Notes: a model not told the origin generated them from the letters alone. Shown: positions 40,068 to 50,153, numbered from the stretch's first letter. The stretch is DNA of 64,000 nucleotides from Carbonactinospora thermoautotrophica (GCF_001543895.1 NZ_JYIJ01000012.1:186001-250000), one strand, 5' to 3'. Made by a program: numbers and translations.

Positions 40068-40862
40068 GTGGCGAAGAGCAAGAAGCGCGAGAAGGAACTC
40101 GCGCGCCTGCGATACCAGCGACGCCAGCAGCGCATCGCGCAGGCCAGGGCTCGGGCCCGCAAGCGCAACCGGATCCTGGCCGCGACGACCGCCGTGGTAC
40201 TGGTCATCGGCGGTGTGGCGTACCTGGCGAACGCGCTGCGGGGGAACGACGCCGAGGCGCGCGCCTACGGCTCGGCGTCCCCCACCGCGCCCGCGCCGAA
40301 GGGGTGCGAGTACGTCAAGGAGGGAACGCCGGCGAAGGACGTGGGCGTGCCGAAGTTCGATCAAGCCGAGGCGGCCAAGCCGTTCACGGCGACGATCAAG
40401 ACCGATCACGGGGACATCACGTTCACCGCGCTGGTTGACAAGGCCCCCTGCGCCTCGTACTCGTTCCGGTACCTGGCGGGTAAGAACTTCTTTGACGGCA
40501 CCCAGTGCCACCGGCTGACCACTACTGAGACGCTGAAGGTGCTGCAGTGCGGTGACCCGACCGGAACCGGCTACGGCGGCCCGGGCTACCGGTTCCCGGA
40601 CGAGAACCTGACCGGCGCCACCTACAAGGCCGGCACGATCGCCATGGCGAACAGCGGCCCGGACACGAACGGGAGCCAGTTCTTCATCGTTTATGCCGAT
40701 TCGCAGCTGCCGCCGAGCTACACGCCCTTCGGCATGGTGACCGCAGGACTCGACGTGGTGCGGAAGGTAAGCAAGGCTGGTAGCGACAACAGCAACAGGC
40801 CCGGTGATGGCAAGCCGAAGACGCCGGTGACCATCTCCGACGTCGCCATCGCCATGAAGTAG
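40068..40862 (+). CDS. Membrane-anchored cyclophilin-type peptidyl-prolyl isomerase
   Basis: 264 residues: a highly basic N terminus (KSKKREKELARLRYQRRQQRIAQARARARKRNR), one membrane helix (about 36-57) and an extracytoplasmic cyclophilin domain with FTATIKTDHGDITFTALVDKAPCASYSFRYLAG, FFDGTQCHRLTT, GTIAMANSGPDTNGSQFFIVYAD and YTPFGMVTAGLDVV. It assists folding of secreted proteins. The GTG at 40068 has GAAGGAG upstream; the gene lies just before a DUF349 gene. Confidence 0.93.
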   Translation: MAKSKKREKELARLRYQRRQQRIAQARARARKRNRILAATTAVVLVIGGVAYLANALRGNDAEARAYGSASPTAPAPKGCEYVKEGTPAKDVGVPKFDQAEAAKPFTATIKTDHGDITFTALVDKAPCASYSFRYLAGKNFFDGTQCHRLTTTETLKVLQCGDPTGTGYGGPGYRFPDENLTGATYKAGTIAMANSGPDTNGSQFFIVYADSQLPPSYTPFGMVTAGLDVVRKVSKAGSDNSNRPGDGKPKTPVTISDVAIAMK

Positions 40863-40898
40863 GGTGACCGCCGCGTAACGGCAGGTCGAGGAGGCAGC

Positions 40899-42131
40899 GT
40901 GAGCAGCGAGCCGTGGGGTCGCGTCGACGAGCAGGGAAACGTCTACGTGCGGACGGCCGGCGGGGAACGGATCGTCGGTTCGTGGGCGGCGGGCTCCCCC
41001 GACGAGGCACTCGCTTTCTTCCAGCGCAAGTACGAGGGCCTGGTTCTCGAGGTGGATCTCCTCGAGCGACGGATCCGCGAGACCGACCTGTCCCCGAAGG
41101 AGGCGCTGCACTCCATCGAACGGCTCAAGGAGACCGTCGCCACGGCCAACGCGGTCGGCGACCTGGACGGCCTGGTCCGGCGCCTGGACGCGCTGGTGGA
41201 GATCGTCCAGCAGCGCCGCGAGGAGATCAAGGCCGCCAAGAGCCGCGCCCTGCAGGAGGCGCGCGAGGCCAAGGAGCGCATCGTCGCCGAGGCGGAGAGC
41301 ATCGCCGCCGGCAACAACTGGCGTGGTGGCGGCGAGCGGTTGCGCCAGCTGGTCGAGGAGTGGAAGTCGGTCCCGCGCCTGGACCGCAAGACCGACGACG
41401 AGCTGTGGTCGCGGTTCAGCCAGGCACGGTCGCACTTCACCAAGCGCCGCAAGCAGCACTTCCAGCAGCTGGACGCCCAGCGTGAGGAAGCGCGCCTGCG
41501 CAAGGAGAAGCTGGTCGCCGAGGCCGAGGCGCTGGCCGACTCGACCGACTGGGGGCCCACGTCGGCCCGCTTCCGCGAGCTGATGCGCGAATGGAAGGCG
41601 GCCGGCCGGGCGCACCGGGACGTCGAGGACGAGCTCTGGGAACGGTTCCGCAAGGCCCAGGACACGTTCTTCCAGGCGCGCGCCCAGGTGTTCGCCGAGC
41701 GGGACGCGGAGCTGCGGGAGAACCAGGAGGCCAAGGAGGCGCTGGTCGCCGAGGCCGAGAAGCTGCTCCCGGTCACCGATTACCGGGCCGCCCGGGCCGT
41801 CCTGCGGTCGATCCACGAGCGCTGGGAGGCGATCGGGCCGGTGCCGCGGGACGCCCGGGCGCGGCTGGAGGGCCGGCTGTCCGCGGTCGAGCGGGCGGTC
41901 CGCGAGGCCGAGGAGGAGGAGTGGCGGCGCACCAACCCGGAGGCGCGTGCCCGCGCCGAGGCGACGGTGGCGCAGCTGCGGAACTCGATCGCCCAGCTGG
42001 AGCGGGCGGCCGAGCAGGCACGCCAGTCCGGCGACCAGCGCAAGCTCGCCGAGACCGAGGAGGCCTTGCAGGCCCGCCGCGCCCTGCTCGAAGCGGCTGA
42101 GAAGACGCTGGCGGAGTTCAGCGGCGCCTGA
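40899..42131 (+). CDS. DUF349 protein
   Basis: 410 residues, nearly all helical. Three DUF349 repeats are visible as W-x-(x)-(A/V)-(G/P)-x-x-x-R-x-x-(D/E)-x-x-(L)-W-x-(R)-F: LVEEWKSVPRLDRKTDDELWSRF, MREWKAAGRAHRDVEDELWERF and IHERWEAIGPVPRDARARLEGRL. A C-terminal coiled coil follows. DUF349 proteins are linked to stringent-response/stress phenotypes; this one converges on relA, sharing a perfect bidirectional terminator. Confidence 0.93.
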   Translation: MSSEPWGRVDEQGNVYVRTAGGERIVGSWAAGSPDEALAFFQRKYEGLVLEVDLLERRIRETDLSPKEALHSIERLKETVATANAVGDLDGLVRRLDALVEIVQQRREEIKAAKSRALQEAREAKERIVAEAESIAAGNNWRGGGERLRQLVEEWKSVPRLDRKTDDELWSRFSQARSHFTKRRKQHFQQLDAQREEARLRKEKLVAEAEALADSTDWGPTSARFRELMREWKAAGRAHRDVEDELWERFRKAQDTFFQARAQVFAERDAELRENQEAKEALVAEAEKLLPVTDYRAARAVLRSIHERWEAIGPVPRDARARLEGRLSAVERAVREAEEEEWRRTNPEARARAEATVAQLRNSIAQLERAAEQARQSGDQRKLAETEEALQARRALLEAAEKTLAEFSGA

Positions 42132-42134
42132 TCC

Positions 42135-42176
42135 GTGATCGTGGGCCGCGCACCACCGTGCGCGGCCCACGATCAC
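42135..42176. terminator. Perfect 19-bp bidirectional terminator between DUF349 and relA
   Basis: The arms at 42135-42153 and 42158-42176 match over all 19 bases with a four-base loop (CACC). It lies three bases after the DUF349 stop and six bases beyond the relA stop on the other strand, so it serves both genes. Confidence 0.85.
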
Positions 42177-42182
42177 CCCGCG

Positions 42183-44651
42183 TCAGCGGTGGCGTGCGCT
42201 CGTCACCCGGTACGCGTCGAACACGCCTTCCACGCCCCGGACGGCCTTGAGCACGTACCCGAGGTGCTTGGGATCGCCCATCTCGAAGGTGAACCGGCTG
42301 ATCGCGATCCGGTCGCGGGTGGTGGTGACCGAGGCGGACAGGATGTTCACGTGTTGGTCGGACAGCACCCGGGTGATGTCGGAGAGCAGCCGGGACCGGT
42401 CGAGCGCCTCCACCTGGATGGCGACCAGGAACACCGACGACGCGTTCGGCGCCCACTCGACCTCGACCATCCGGTCGGGCTGCTTGGCGAGCTGTTCCAC
42501 GTTGCCGCAGTCCGCCCGGTGCACGGAAACGCCGTTGCCGCGCGTCACGAAGCCCACGATCTGGTCGCCGGGCACCGGGGTGCAGCAGCGGGAGAGCTTG
42601 ATCCACACGTCGCCGGCGTCCTTGACGACCACGCCGGGGTCACCCTGCGGGCGCGGGCGGCGCCGGTCGATGACGGTCGGGGTGGTTGCCTCGGCGACGT
42701 CCTCGGTCGTGCCCTCCTCGCCGCCGAGGAGCTGGACGAGCTTATGGACGACGTTCTGGGCCGACACGTGGCCCTCACCGACCGCCGCGTAGAGGGCGGA
42801 CACGTCCGGGTACCGCAGCTCGTGCGCGACCGCCAGCAGCGACTCGGCGTTGAGCAGGCGCTGCATCGGGAGGCTCTGCTTGCGCATCGCGCGCGCGATG
42901 GCCTCCTTGCCCTGCTCGATGGCCTCCTCACGGCGCTCCTTGGAGAACCACTGGCGGATCTTGTTCCGCGCCCGCGGGGAGGCGACGAAGCTCAGCCAGT
43001 CCCGACTGGGCCCGGCGCCCGGCGCCTTGGACGTGAAGATCTCGACCACGTCGCCGTTGTCGAGTTTGCTCTCCAGCGGCACCAGCCGGCCGTTGACCCG
43101 GGCGCCGATGCAGCGGTGCCCCACCTCGGTGTGCACCGCGTACGCGAAGTCGACCGGCGTGGCGCCCTGCGGCAGCGCGATGACGTCGCCCTTGGGCGTG
43201 AAGACGAAGACCTCGTTGGCCTGCAGCTCGAAGCGCAGCGACTCCAGGAACTCCCCCGGGTCCTGCGTCTCCTTCTGCCAGTCGAGCAGCTGGCGCAGCC
43301 AGGCCATCTCGTTGCTGGCGGTCTCGTCCTTGGTCGGCCGCGCGCCACGCCGGGCGACCACGTCCTCCTTGTACTTCCAGTGCGCCGCGACGCCGTACTC
43401 GGCCCGCCGGTGCATCTCCCAGGTGCGGATCTGCAGCTCGACCGGCTTGCCCTCCGGGCCGATGACCGTCGTGTGCAACGACTGGTACATGTTGAACTTG
43501 GGCATCGCGATGTAGTCCTTGAACCGCCCGGGCACCGGGTTCCACCGCGCGTGGATGGTCCCCAGCGCCGCGTAGCAGTCCCGGACGCTGTCCACCAGGA
43601 CGCGGATGCCCACCAGGTCGTAGATCTCGGCGAAGTCCCGGCCGCGCACGATCATCTTCTGGTAGATCGAGTAGTAGTGCTTGGGCCGGCCGGTGACGGT
43701 GGCCTTGATCTTGGCGGCGCGCAGGTCCTGCTGCACCTGGTCGATGACGGCGGCGAGGTACTCGTCCCGCTTCGGCGCCCGCTCGGCGACGAGCCGGACG
43801 ATCTCGTCGTACATCTTGGGGTACAGCGTCTGGAACGACAGGTCCTCGAGCTCCCACTTGATCGTGTTCATCCCGAGGCGGTGCGCGAGCGGGGCGTAGA
43901 TCTCCAGCGTCTCGCGCGCCTTGCGTTCCGCGCTCTGCTTGGAGACGTACTTCCAGGTGCGCGCGTTGTGCAGGCGGTCGGCGAGCTTGATGACCAGGAC
44001 CCGGATGTCCTTGGCCATGGCGACGACCATCTTGCGGACGGTCTCGGCCTGCGCGGACTCGCCGTATTTGACCTTGTCCAGCTTGGTGACGCCGTCGACG
44101 AGCATGGCGACCTCGTCGCCGAAGTCGCGGCGCAACTGCTCCAGCGTGTACTCGGTGTCCTCGACCGTGTCGTGCAGCAGGGCGGCCACCAGTGTGGGCG
44201 GGGTCATGCCCAGCTCGGCGAGGATCGTCGTGACCGCGAGCGGGTGGGTGATGTACGGGTCGCCGCTCTTGCGCTTCTGGCCACGGTGGTAGTACTCGGC
44301 GACCTCGTAGGCGCGCTCGATCTCCCGCAGGTCCGCGCGCGGGTGGGTGTTCCGCACGATGCGGAACAGCGGCTCCAGCACCGGGTTGACGTGGTTGGAC
44401 CGCTGGACTCCGAGGCGGGCCAACCGGGCACGGACCCGGCTGGACGGCGGCGCGGAGGGGGTCGTGGGCCTCGGCGCGGGGGTGAGCTTCGGCTCAGGAG
44501 GCTTCGCGGTCGCCGCGCTCTCCGGTCCCGGCGACCCACCGCCCGCCGGGGCAGCATCAGATGACGGAACGGGCCGAGCATCAGCGCGATGTCCTGGAAG
44601 AGCCGCGGACTCGGTCCGCACCGCCGCTACAGGGGCGACCTCGTCAGCCAA
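42183..44651 (-). CDS. relA: Bifunctional (p)ppGpp synthetase/hydrolase
   Basis: 822 residues. A variable Pro/Ala-rich N terminus, then the HD hydrolase domain ([38 protein letters not shown]), the synthetase domain with [22 protein letters not shown] (the R-x-K-D motif marks the bifunctional type), a TGS domain ([27 protein letters not shown]) and C-terminal zinc-finger and ACT domains. It makes and destroys the stringent alarmone. The TTG at 44651 is chosen because GGAGGGAGG sits at good spacing and MADEVAP... resembles relatives; a GTG at 44693 is possible. Upstream of it is apt, as usual. Confidence 0.96.
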   Translation of the reverse strand: MADEVAPVAAVRTESAALPGHRADARPVPSSDAAPAGGGSPGPESAATAKPPEPKLTPAPRPTTPSAPPSSRVRARLARLGVQRSNHVNPVLEPLFRIVRNTHPRADLREIERAYEVAEYYHRGQKRKSGDPYITHPLAVTTILAELGMTPPTLVAALLHDTVEDTEYTLEQLRRDFGDEVAMLVDGVTKLDKVKYGESAQAETVRKMVVAMAKDIRVLVIKLADRLHNARTWKYVSKQSAERKARETLEIYAPLAHRLGMNTIKWELEDLSFQTLYPKMYDEIVRLVAERAPKRDEYLAAVIDQVQQDLRAAKIKATVTGRPKHYYSIYQKMIVRGRDFAEIYDLVGIRVLVDSVRDCYAALGTIHARWNPVPGRFKDYIAMPKFNMYQSLHTTVIGPEGKPVELQIRTWEMHRRAEYGVAAHWKYKEDVVARRGARPTKDETASNEMAWLRQLLDWQKETQDPGEFLESLRFELQANEVFVFTPKGDVIALPQGATPVDFAYAVHTEVGHRCIGARVNGRLVPLESKLDNGDVVEIFTSKAPGAGPSRDWLSFVASPRARNKIRQWFSKERREEAIEQGKEAIARAMRKQSLPMQRLLNAESLLAVAHELRYPDVSALYAAVGEGHVSAQNVVHKLVQLLGGEEGTTEDVAEATTPTVIDRRRPRPQGDPGVVVKDAGDVWIKLSRCCTPVPGDQIVGFVTRGNGVSVHRADCGNVEQLAKQPDRMVEVEWAPNASSVFLVAIQVEALDRSRLLSDITRVLSDQHVNILSASVTTTRDRIAISRFTFEMGDPKHLGYVLKAVRGVEGVFDAYRVTSARHR

Positions 44652-44807
44652 GGGGCCTCCCTCCGCCGGTCCGGATGTCAATAGTAACGACACCGGACCG
44701 TCGTGGTTCCTTCCCCAGGCTGTCTGGGTTCGTTAGCGAGCCGGCCATCGGGCTCGGGCAAGGCCCACCTGCCTTGCCCGCAGCCCGCGCCGAGCCAGGG
44801 TCTGGTC

Positions 44808-45383
44808 CTAAACGGTGAGGAGGACGTGGAGATCGTGCCCGGAGAACCGGTCGCGGCCCTGCAGGAAGGCCAGCTCCAGCAGGATGGCGATGCCCACGAC
44901 CTGGGCTTCGGCACGCTCGACCAGGTCGATGGTGGCCCGGACGGTACCGCCGGTGGCCAACACGTCGTCCACGATGAGGACCCGGTCGCCCGGGGTGAAG
45001 GCGTCCTGGTGAACCTCCAGGGTGGCGGTGCCGTACTCCAGGTCGTACGTGGTCTCGTGCGTGTGGTACGGCAGCTTGCCCTTCTTGCGGACCGGGACGA
45101 AGCCCGCGCCGAGCCGGTACGCGACCGGGGCGGCCAGGATGAAGCCGCGCGCCTCGATGCCGACGACCTTGTCGACCGTCACCGCGCCCTGATCGGCGTC
45201 GCCGGCCCTGGCACCGGATGCCTGGTAGCGGGCCGCGAGCGCGCTCACCGCCATGCCGAACGTCGCCTGGTCGGCCAGCAGCGGCGTGATGTCCTTGAAC
45301 AGGATCCCCGGCTTGGGGTAGTCGGGGATGTCCCGGATCCGCTCCTTCAGCAGCTCGGTCAGCTCGGCTTGCCGCTTGGTCAC
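44808..45383 (-). CDS. apt: Adenine phosphoribosyltransferase
   Basis: 191 residues. Salvages adenine with PRPP. IRDIPDYPKPGILFKDITPLLAD at the N terminus is diagnostic, followed by VVGIEARGFILAAPVAYRLGAGFVPVRKKGKLPYHT and the PRPP loop VLIVDDVLATGGTVRATIDLV. A short Gly/Asp/Ala insertion (ARAGDADQGAVT) is slightly unusual. GTG at 45383 with GGGAGA upstream, 10 bases after secF. The secD-secF-apt-relA order is classical in actinobacteria. Confidence 0.95.
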   Translation of the reverse strand: MTKRQAELTELLKERIRDIPDYPKPGILFKDITPLLADQATFGMAVSALAARYQASGARAGDADQGAVTVDKVVGIEARGFILAAPVAYRLGAGFVPVRKKGKLPYHTHETTYDLEYGTATLEVHQDAFTPGDRVLIVDDVLATGGTVRATIDLVERAEAQVVGIAILLELAFLQGRDRFSGHDLHVLLTV

Positions 45384-45393
45384 CTGTTCTCCC

Positions 45394-46557
45394 TCAGCGC
45401 CGCTTCTTGCCGCGGTGCTTGGCCGACGGGCGCGTGCCGGCGCGGCGCGGCTGGGGCCGCTGTCCGCTGCGGGCGCCCGTCGGCGCCGCGCTCCCCGGTA
45501 GGGTCGCCTCCGCCAGAGCCTTCTCCTCGGCGGGCGCGGCCGCACCGGTGGGCTTGCCGCCGTCGGCGCCCGCGGTCGCCTGCTGCTGACGCGCCTGGAC
45601 CCGCTTGGCCAGGGCCTTCATCGCCGGCTCACGCTCCTTCAGGTCGGCGAGCAGCGGGGTGGCGATGAAGATCGAGGAGTAGGTACCGGCCGCGATACCT
45701 ACGAAGATCGCCAGCGCGATGTCCTTGAGCACGCCCGCGCCGAGCAGGCCGGCGCCGACGAAGAGGATCGAGCCGACCGGCAGCAGCGCGGTCACCGAGG
45801 TGTTGATCGACCGGACCAGCGTCTGGTTGACCGCCAGGTTCGCGGCCTGGCTGTAGGTCATGCGGGCGCCGCCGGTGAGGCCGCGGGTGTTCTCCTTGAC
45901 CTTGTCGAACACGACCACGGTGTCGTACAGCGAGTAACCGAGGATCGTCAGGATCCCGATCACGGTGGCCGGGGTCACCTCGAAGCCGGTCAGCGCGTAC
46001 ACGCCGACGGTGATCACCAGGTCGTGCAGGAGCGCGATGACGGCGGAGAACGCCATCTTCCACTCGAACATGACCGACAGGTAGACGATCACCGCGAGCA
46101 GGAAGACGCCGAGCGCCAGCAGGGCCTTGCGGGAGATGTCCCCGCCCCAGCTCGGGCCGATCTGCTGGATGCTGATGTCGCGCTCGGTGACGCCCAGCTT
46201 CTGCTCCAGCATGTCCTGGATCTTCTCGGTCACGGCCGCGCCGGCCCCCACGTGGCCGAGCTGGATGCGGACGCTGTCGCCGCCGACCTTCTGGACGATC
46301 GGCTCGCCGCCCACGCCCTCGACCGACTTCACGGCCTCGCGGACCTGCTCGACGGTCGCGGTCGTGTTCTTGACCGTGATGAGCGTGCCGCCCTTGAACT
46401 CCACGCCCAGGTTCAGCCCGCGGACGGCCAGGCCGGCCGCGGCGACCAGCAGGATGACCGCGGAGATCAGGTACCAGGTCTTCTGGCGCCCGACGAAGTC
46501 GTAGGAGACCTCGCCGCGGTAGAGGCGAGCGCCGAATCCTCCTCCGTTGCGCGACAT
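45394..46557 (-). CDS. secF: Protein-export membrane protein SecF
   Basis: 387 residues with six predicted membrane helices and the SecF family landmarks: LGVEFKGGTLITVKN (first periplasmic entry), YLSVMFEWKMAFSAVIALLHDLVITVGVYALTGFEVTPATVIGILTILGYSLYDTVVVFDKVKEN, RSINTSVTALLPVGSILF and a basic/alanine-rich C-terminal tail (about residues 310-387) longer than in E. coli. It works with SecD to drive late steps of protein export. Five bases after secD. Confidence 0.97.
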   Translation of the reverse strand: MSRNGGGFGARLYRGEVSYDFVGRQKTWYLISAVILLVAAAGLAVRGLNLGVEFKGGTLITVKNTTATVEQVREAVKSVEGVGGEPIVQKVGGDSVRIQLGHVGAGAAVTEKIQDMLEQKLGVTERDISIQQIGPSWGGDISRKALLALGVFLLAVIVYLSVMFEWKMAFSAVIALLHDLVITVGVYALTGFEVTPATVIGILTILGYSLYDTVVVFDKVKENTRGLTGGARMTYSQAANLAVNQTLVRSINTSVTALLPVGSILFVGAGLLGAGVLKDIALAIFVGIAAGTYSSIFIATPLLADLKEREPAMKALAKRVQARQQQATAGADGGKPTGAAAPAEEKALAEATLPGSAAPTGARSGQRPQPRRAGTRPSAKHRGKKRR

Positions 46558-46562
46558 CAGGC

Positions 46563-48251
46563 TCAGGCCTCCTTAGCGGCGGGCTTAGCGGCGGGACGGC
46601 GCCGGCCGGGGGTCGGGGCGGGACGCTGCTTGGCGCCGAGCCGCTTCGGGTCGAGCCCGGACAGCGGATGGCCCTGGGCGAAGAACTTGTACCGGGCGAG
46701 CAGCGTCACCAGCGGCTTGGTGAACAGGAACACCACGGCCACGTCGACGAGGGTGGTGAGGCCGAGGGTGAACGCGAAGCCCTTCACCCCGCCGGTCGCC
46801 ATGAGGTACAGCACCGCCGCGGCCAGGAACGAGACGAAGTCAGCGACCAGGATCGTGCGCCGGGCGCGGGTCCACCCGTACTCGATCGCGACCCGCAGCG
46901 TGCGGCCCTCGCGGATCTCGTCGCGGATGCGCTCGAAGAAGACGATGAACGAGTCCGCGGTGATGCCGATCGCGATCACCAGACCGGCGATGCCGGCGAG
47001 GCTCAGCGCGAAGCCCATCGCCGGGCCGAGCAGCACCACGACCGCATACGTGAGCGCCGCGGCGACCGCGAGGCTGACCATCGCGACCACGCCGAGGCCC
47101 CGGTAGTACAGCAGCGAGTACAGGACGGTCAGGGCCAGGCCCAGGATCATCGCGATCAGGCCGCCCTTGAGCTGGTCACCGCCGAGCGTCGGGGAGACCG
47201 TGTTGACCTCCTGCGTGGTGAACTGCAGCGGGAGCGCGCCGTACTTGAGGACGTTGGCCAGGTCCTGGGCCTCCTTCTGGGTGAAGTTGCCGGTGATCTG
47301 GGCCTGGCCGCCGGGGATCGCCTCCTGCACGTAGGGGGCGGAGACCACCTGGTCGTCGAGCACGATCGCGAACTCGTTCTGCGGGCTGGGCTGGTCGCGG
47401 AGCTTCTTGGTCGCCTCGGCGAACTTCTTGGTGCCTTCGCCGTCGAAGGTGAGGTTGACCTGCCACGCGCCGGCGCCCTGCTGCGGGATGCCGGCCTCGG
47501 CGCCGGTCAGGTGCGTGCCCTCGACGATCGCCGGGCCGAGCGCGTACTTGACGGTCCCGTCCTGGGAGCACAGCACGACCGGCTTGGTCGGGTCGGCCGG
47601 GGTCTTCGGCTTGCGCTGCTCCTGGTCGGTGCAGTCGATGGTGTTCCACTGCCGCATCAGCTCCGGCGGGACCTGGCCCTCGTACTGCGCCTGCGGCGGG
47701 ATCGGGGGCGCGCTCGCCGGCTGCGGCGGCCGCCCGGTGGGAGACGCGTGCGGCGCGGCCAGCAGCGCCCGCGAGACCGCGCGGCCCTGCCGGGTGGCCG
47801 ACGGTCGCGGCGAGGCGGCCCCTGGCGACGCCGACGGCTGCGGGCTCGCCGGCTGCGCCACCCCGCCCGGCCCCTGGGCCAGCACCGGCCGGAAGTACAG
47901 CAGCGCCGTCTGGCCGATCTTGCGGATCGTGTCCTGGGACAGCGAAGCCGGGACGCTCACCAGGATGGTGTCGGCGCCCTGGACGGTCACCTCGGCCTCG
48001 GAGACGCCCGCGCCGTTCACCCGGTCACGGATGATCTCCATGGCGTTCTGCATGTTCTGGCTGTTGACCTCGCCGTTCTTGCCCGGCACCGGCACGGCCT
48101 TCAACTGGACCGTGGTGCCGCCCTCCAGGTCGAGCGCCAGCTTGGGCCGCCAGGTCCCGGTGAGCGCCATCGTCGCGTACAGTGCCGCGAGCACCAGCGC
48201 CAAGAACGCGAGCGCACGCCCTGGACGCGATGGGGCGTTCGGTGTAGCCAA
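46563..48251 (-). CDS. secD: Protein translocase subunit SecD
   Basis: 562 residues. First helix, then LALDLEGGTTVQLKAV, a large extracytoplasmic domain interrupted by a Pro/Ala/Ser-rich insert (about residues 128-195), and the RND-like membrane block with LGLALTVLYSLLYYRGLGVVAM, GLVIAIGITADSFIVFFERIRDEIREGRTLRVAI. The TTG at 48251 is the only suitable start, preceded by AGGAGACGAGGAGG. Its natural upstream partner yajC is separated from it by an IS630-family element, which could weaken expression if no local promoter exists. Confidence 0.95.
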   Translation of the reverse strand: MATPNAPSRPGRALAFLALVLAALYATMALTGTWRPKLALDLEGGTTVQLKAVPVPGKNGEVNSQNMQNAMEIIRDRVNGAGVSEAEVTVQGADTILVSVPASLSQDTIRKIGQTALLYFRPVLAQGPGGVAQPASPQPSASPGAASPRPSATRQGRAVSRALLAAPHASPTGRPPQPASAPPIPPQAQYEGQVPPELMRQWNTIDCTDQEQRKPKTPADPTKPVVLCSQDGTVKYALGPAIVEGTHLTGAEAGIPQQGAGAWQVNLTFDGEGTKKFAEATKKLRDQPSPQNEFAIVLDDQVVSAPYVQEAIPGGQAQITGNFTQKEAQDLANVLKYGALPLQFTTQEVNTVSPTLGGDQLKGGLIAMILGLALTVLYSLLYYRGLGVVAMVSLAVAAALTYAVVVLLGPAMGFALSLAGIAGLVIAIGITADSFIVFFERIRDEIREGRTLRVAIEYGWTRARRTILVADFVSFLAAAVLYLMATGGVKGFAFTLGLTTLVDVAVVFLFTKPLVTLLARYKFFAQGHPLSGLDPKRLGAKQRPAPTPGRRRPAAKPAAKEA

Positions 48252-48311
48252 CCTCCTCGTCTCCTGTGTCCAACCCCTCCCGCGAACGCCCGCGGGACCG
48301 ACGTCGCAGTC

Positions 48312-49548
48312 TAGTGCCGTGTCAGCCAAGGTTTGCCCTGTCTGATCGTGACGCGCCGGTCCGGATCCCCCAGGGGCCGGGGTGATCGTTTCATCCTGTG
48401 GGGTGTGGCTGAACGAGTTCGGGTGCGGCCGATCGATGACGATGAGGGCCGGCGGTTGTTGCGGATCGTGCGTCGAGGCTCGGGGTCGGTGGTGACCTGG
48501 CGGCGGGCGCAGATGGTGCTGCTGTCGGCGCAGGGCATGAGCGTGACCCGGATCGCGCAGGTGACCTTCACCAGCCCGGACCGGGTCCGGGACGTGATCC
48601 ACAACTTCAACGCCGACGGGTTCGACTCGCTGTACCCGAAGTACCGGGGCGGCCGGCCGCCGACGTTCACCCTGCCGCAACGCCAGGAGATCAAGAAGAT
48701 CGCCAAGTCCAGGCCGGTCGAGCACGGCCTGCCGTTCTCGACCTGGAGCCTGGCCAAGCTGGCCGACTTCCTGGTCGCCGAGGGGGTGGTCGAGGACATC
48801 AGCCACGAGGGCCTGCGCGAGATCCTGCGCGGGCAGGGCGTGTCCTTTCAACGGGTGAAGACCTGGAAGACCTCCCGCGACCCGGACTACGAGACGAAGA
48901 AGGCCCGGATCGAGCACCTGTACGCCATCGCCGACGGTGAGATCACCCCTGATCCCGGTGAGCCGGCCGTGGTGTTCTGCCTGGACGAGTTCGGGCCGCT
49001 GAACCTCCAGCCCCACCCCGGCCGGCAGTGGGCCGCAGTCGGCGGCAAGCACAAGGACCCCGAGCGTGCACCCCGACCCCGCCGACGCGCCACCTACACC
49101 CGCCCGCACGGGGTCCGGCACCTGTTCGCCGCCCTGGATCTGGGCACCGACAAGCTCTACGGACACGTCAAGACCCGCAAGAAACGTGTCCAGTTCCTCC
49201 AGTTCTGCCGCTACCTGCGCAGCCTGTACCCGCCCCAGGTGCGGATCGCGATCATCTGCGACAACGCCAGCGCCCACCTGACCACCCGGGTCGACACCCG
49301 GGTCGGGGACTGGGCCGAATCGAACAACGTCGAGATCGCCTACACCCCGACCAACTCCTCGTGGCTGAACCGGATCGAGGCCCAGTTCACCGCGCTGCGC
49401 TACTTCACCCTCGACGGCACCGACCACGCCAGCCACCGCGAGCAGGCCAGCATGATCCGCCGCTATATCGCCTGGCGGAACCGCCACACCGACAACCCCC
49501 GCCTACGCAAGATCGTCCAGAAGGCAAACGTTGCCTGATGCGGCACTA
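48312..49548 (+). mobile_element. IS630-family element inserted between yajC and secD
   Basis: Terminal inverted repeats: the left end reads TAGTGCCGTGTCAGCCAAGG from 48312 and the reverse complement of the right end reads TAGTGCCGCATCAGGCAACG (from 49548). Both continue with GTTTGCC. The outermost TA at each side is the expected IS630 target duplication, leaving 48314-49546 as the element. It is oriented against the sec operon and appears intact. Confidence 0.87.
48405..49538 (+). CDS. IS630-family transposase
   Basis: 377 residues: an N-terminal HTH region (VTWRRAQMVLLSAQGMSVTRIAQVTFTSPDRVRDVIHNFN), a linker with YRGGRPPTFTLPQRQEIKKIA, and the DDE core with aspartate in AVVFCLDEFGPLNLQP, aspartate in IAIICDNASAHLTT and glutamate in SSWLNRIEAQFTALRYF. 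All catalytic residues are present in a single frame (no programmed frameshift). GTG at 48405 chosen; an upstream in-frame start at 48333 would read into the terminal repeat. Confidence 0.9.
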   Translation: MAERVRVRPIDDDEGRRLLRIVRRGSGSVVTWRRAQMVLLSAQGMSVTRIAQVTFTSPDRVRDVIHNFNADGFDSLYPKYRGGRPPTFTLPQRQEIKKIAKSRPVEHGLPFSTWSLAKLADFLVAEGVVEDISHEGLREILRGQGVSFQRVKTWKTSRDPDYETKKARIEHLYAIADGEITPDPGEPAVVFCLDEFGPLNLQPHPGRQWAAVGGKHKDPERAPRPRRRATYTRPHGVRHLFAALDLGTDKLYGHVKTRKKRVQFLQFCRYLRSLYPPQVRIAIICDNASAHLTTRVDTRVGDWAESNNVEIAYTPTNSSWLNRIEAQFTALRYFTLDGTDHASHREQASMIRRYIAWRNRHTDNPRLRKIVQKANVA

Positions 49549-49598
49549 GGGCCGGTCCGGACCACGCGCGATTCCCGCGCCGCGTGGTCCGGCCGGAT

Positions 49599-49943
49599 CT
49601 ACTCGCTCGGCTTATCCTTCGTGTCGGTGTCCTCGGTCCCGTCCCCGGCCGGGTCGGCCCCGTCGAGGCCGGCAGGTGCCCCACCGGTGATCACCCGGGC
49701 GATCGCCTGCTTGGCGTACCGGTTGGTGACACCCGGCGCCACCTCCAGGACGACCGCGTCTCCTTCCACGGATGAGACCTTCGCGAAGAGCCCGCCGGTG
49801 GTCATCACTTCCACCCCGGGGCGGAGCGCCGACTCGATCTGCTCCATGTGCCGCCTGCGCTGTCGGGCGGGCAGCACGAAGAGCAGAAAGATCATCGCGG
49901 CGAAGAACAGCAGCCAGATGATGAGGCCGGAGGGATTGTCCAC
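49599..49943 (-). CDS. yajC: Preprotein translocase subunit YajC
   Basis: 114 residues. One N-terminal membrane helix (LIIWLLFFAAMIFLLFVLPARQRRR), then the YajC fold RPGVEVMTTGGLFAKVSSVEGDAVVLEVAPGVTNRYAKQAIARVI and an acidic tail. An accessory of SecDF. It now lies upstream of the IS630-family element rather than directly before secD. Confidence 0.95.
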   Translation of the reverse strand: MDNPSGLIIWLLFFAAMIFLLFVLPARQRRRHMEQIESALRPGVEVMTTGGLFAKVSSVEGDAVVLEVAPGVTNRYAKQAIARVITGGAPAGLDGADPAGDGTEDTDTKDKPSE

Positions 49944-50096
49944 GGTTGTCCTTCCACAAGCCGTCCCTGTGACGGCCGCGTGCGATGCGGGAGACCGGCC
50001 GCGGAGCGGGCGACGGTCTGTCCCTGACCGCGCCCCTTGGTCCCGGTCCGGGACGCGAACAAGATCCGACAGGGGCGGTCTCGCGTCCTGGGCGCG

Positions 50097-50126
50097 AGTC
50101 TATGGGAGCGGACCGAACAGGAACAA
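50097..50126 (-). promoter_or_regulatory. Candidate promoter for yajC(-secDF)
   Basis: On the minus strand TTGTTC (50126-50121) and TAGACT (50102-50097) are spaced by 18 bases, about 150 bases before the yajC start. They fit the actinobacterial housekeeping sigma pattern. Confidence 0.45.
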
Positions 50127-50153
50127 TCACACGCCGAACACACGATCCAGCGA

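Noticed and set aside
49944-50153. Possible short gene between yajC and ruvB
   Set aside because: Open frames exist but show no ribosome site or family resemblance; the region fits a promoter.
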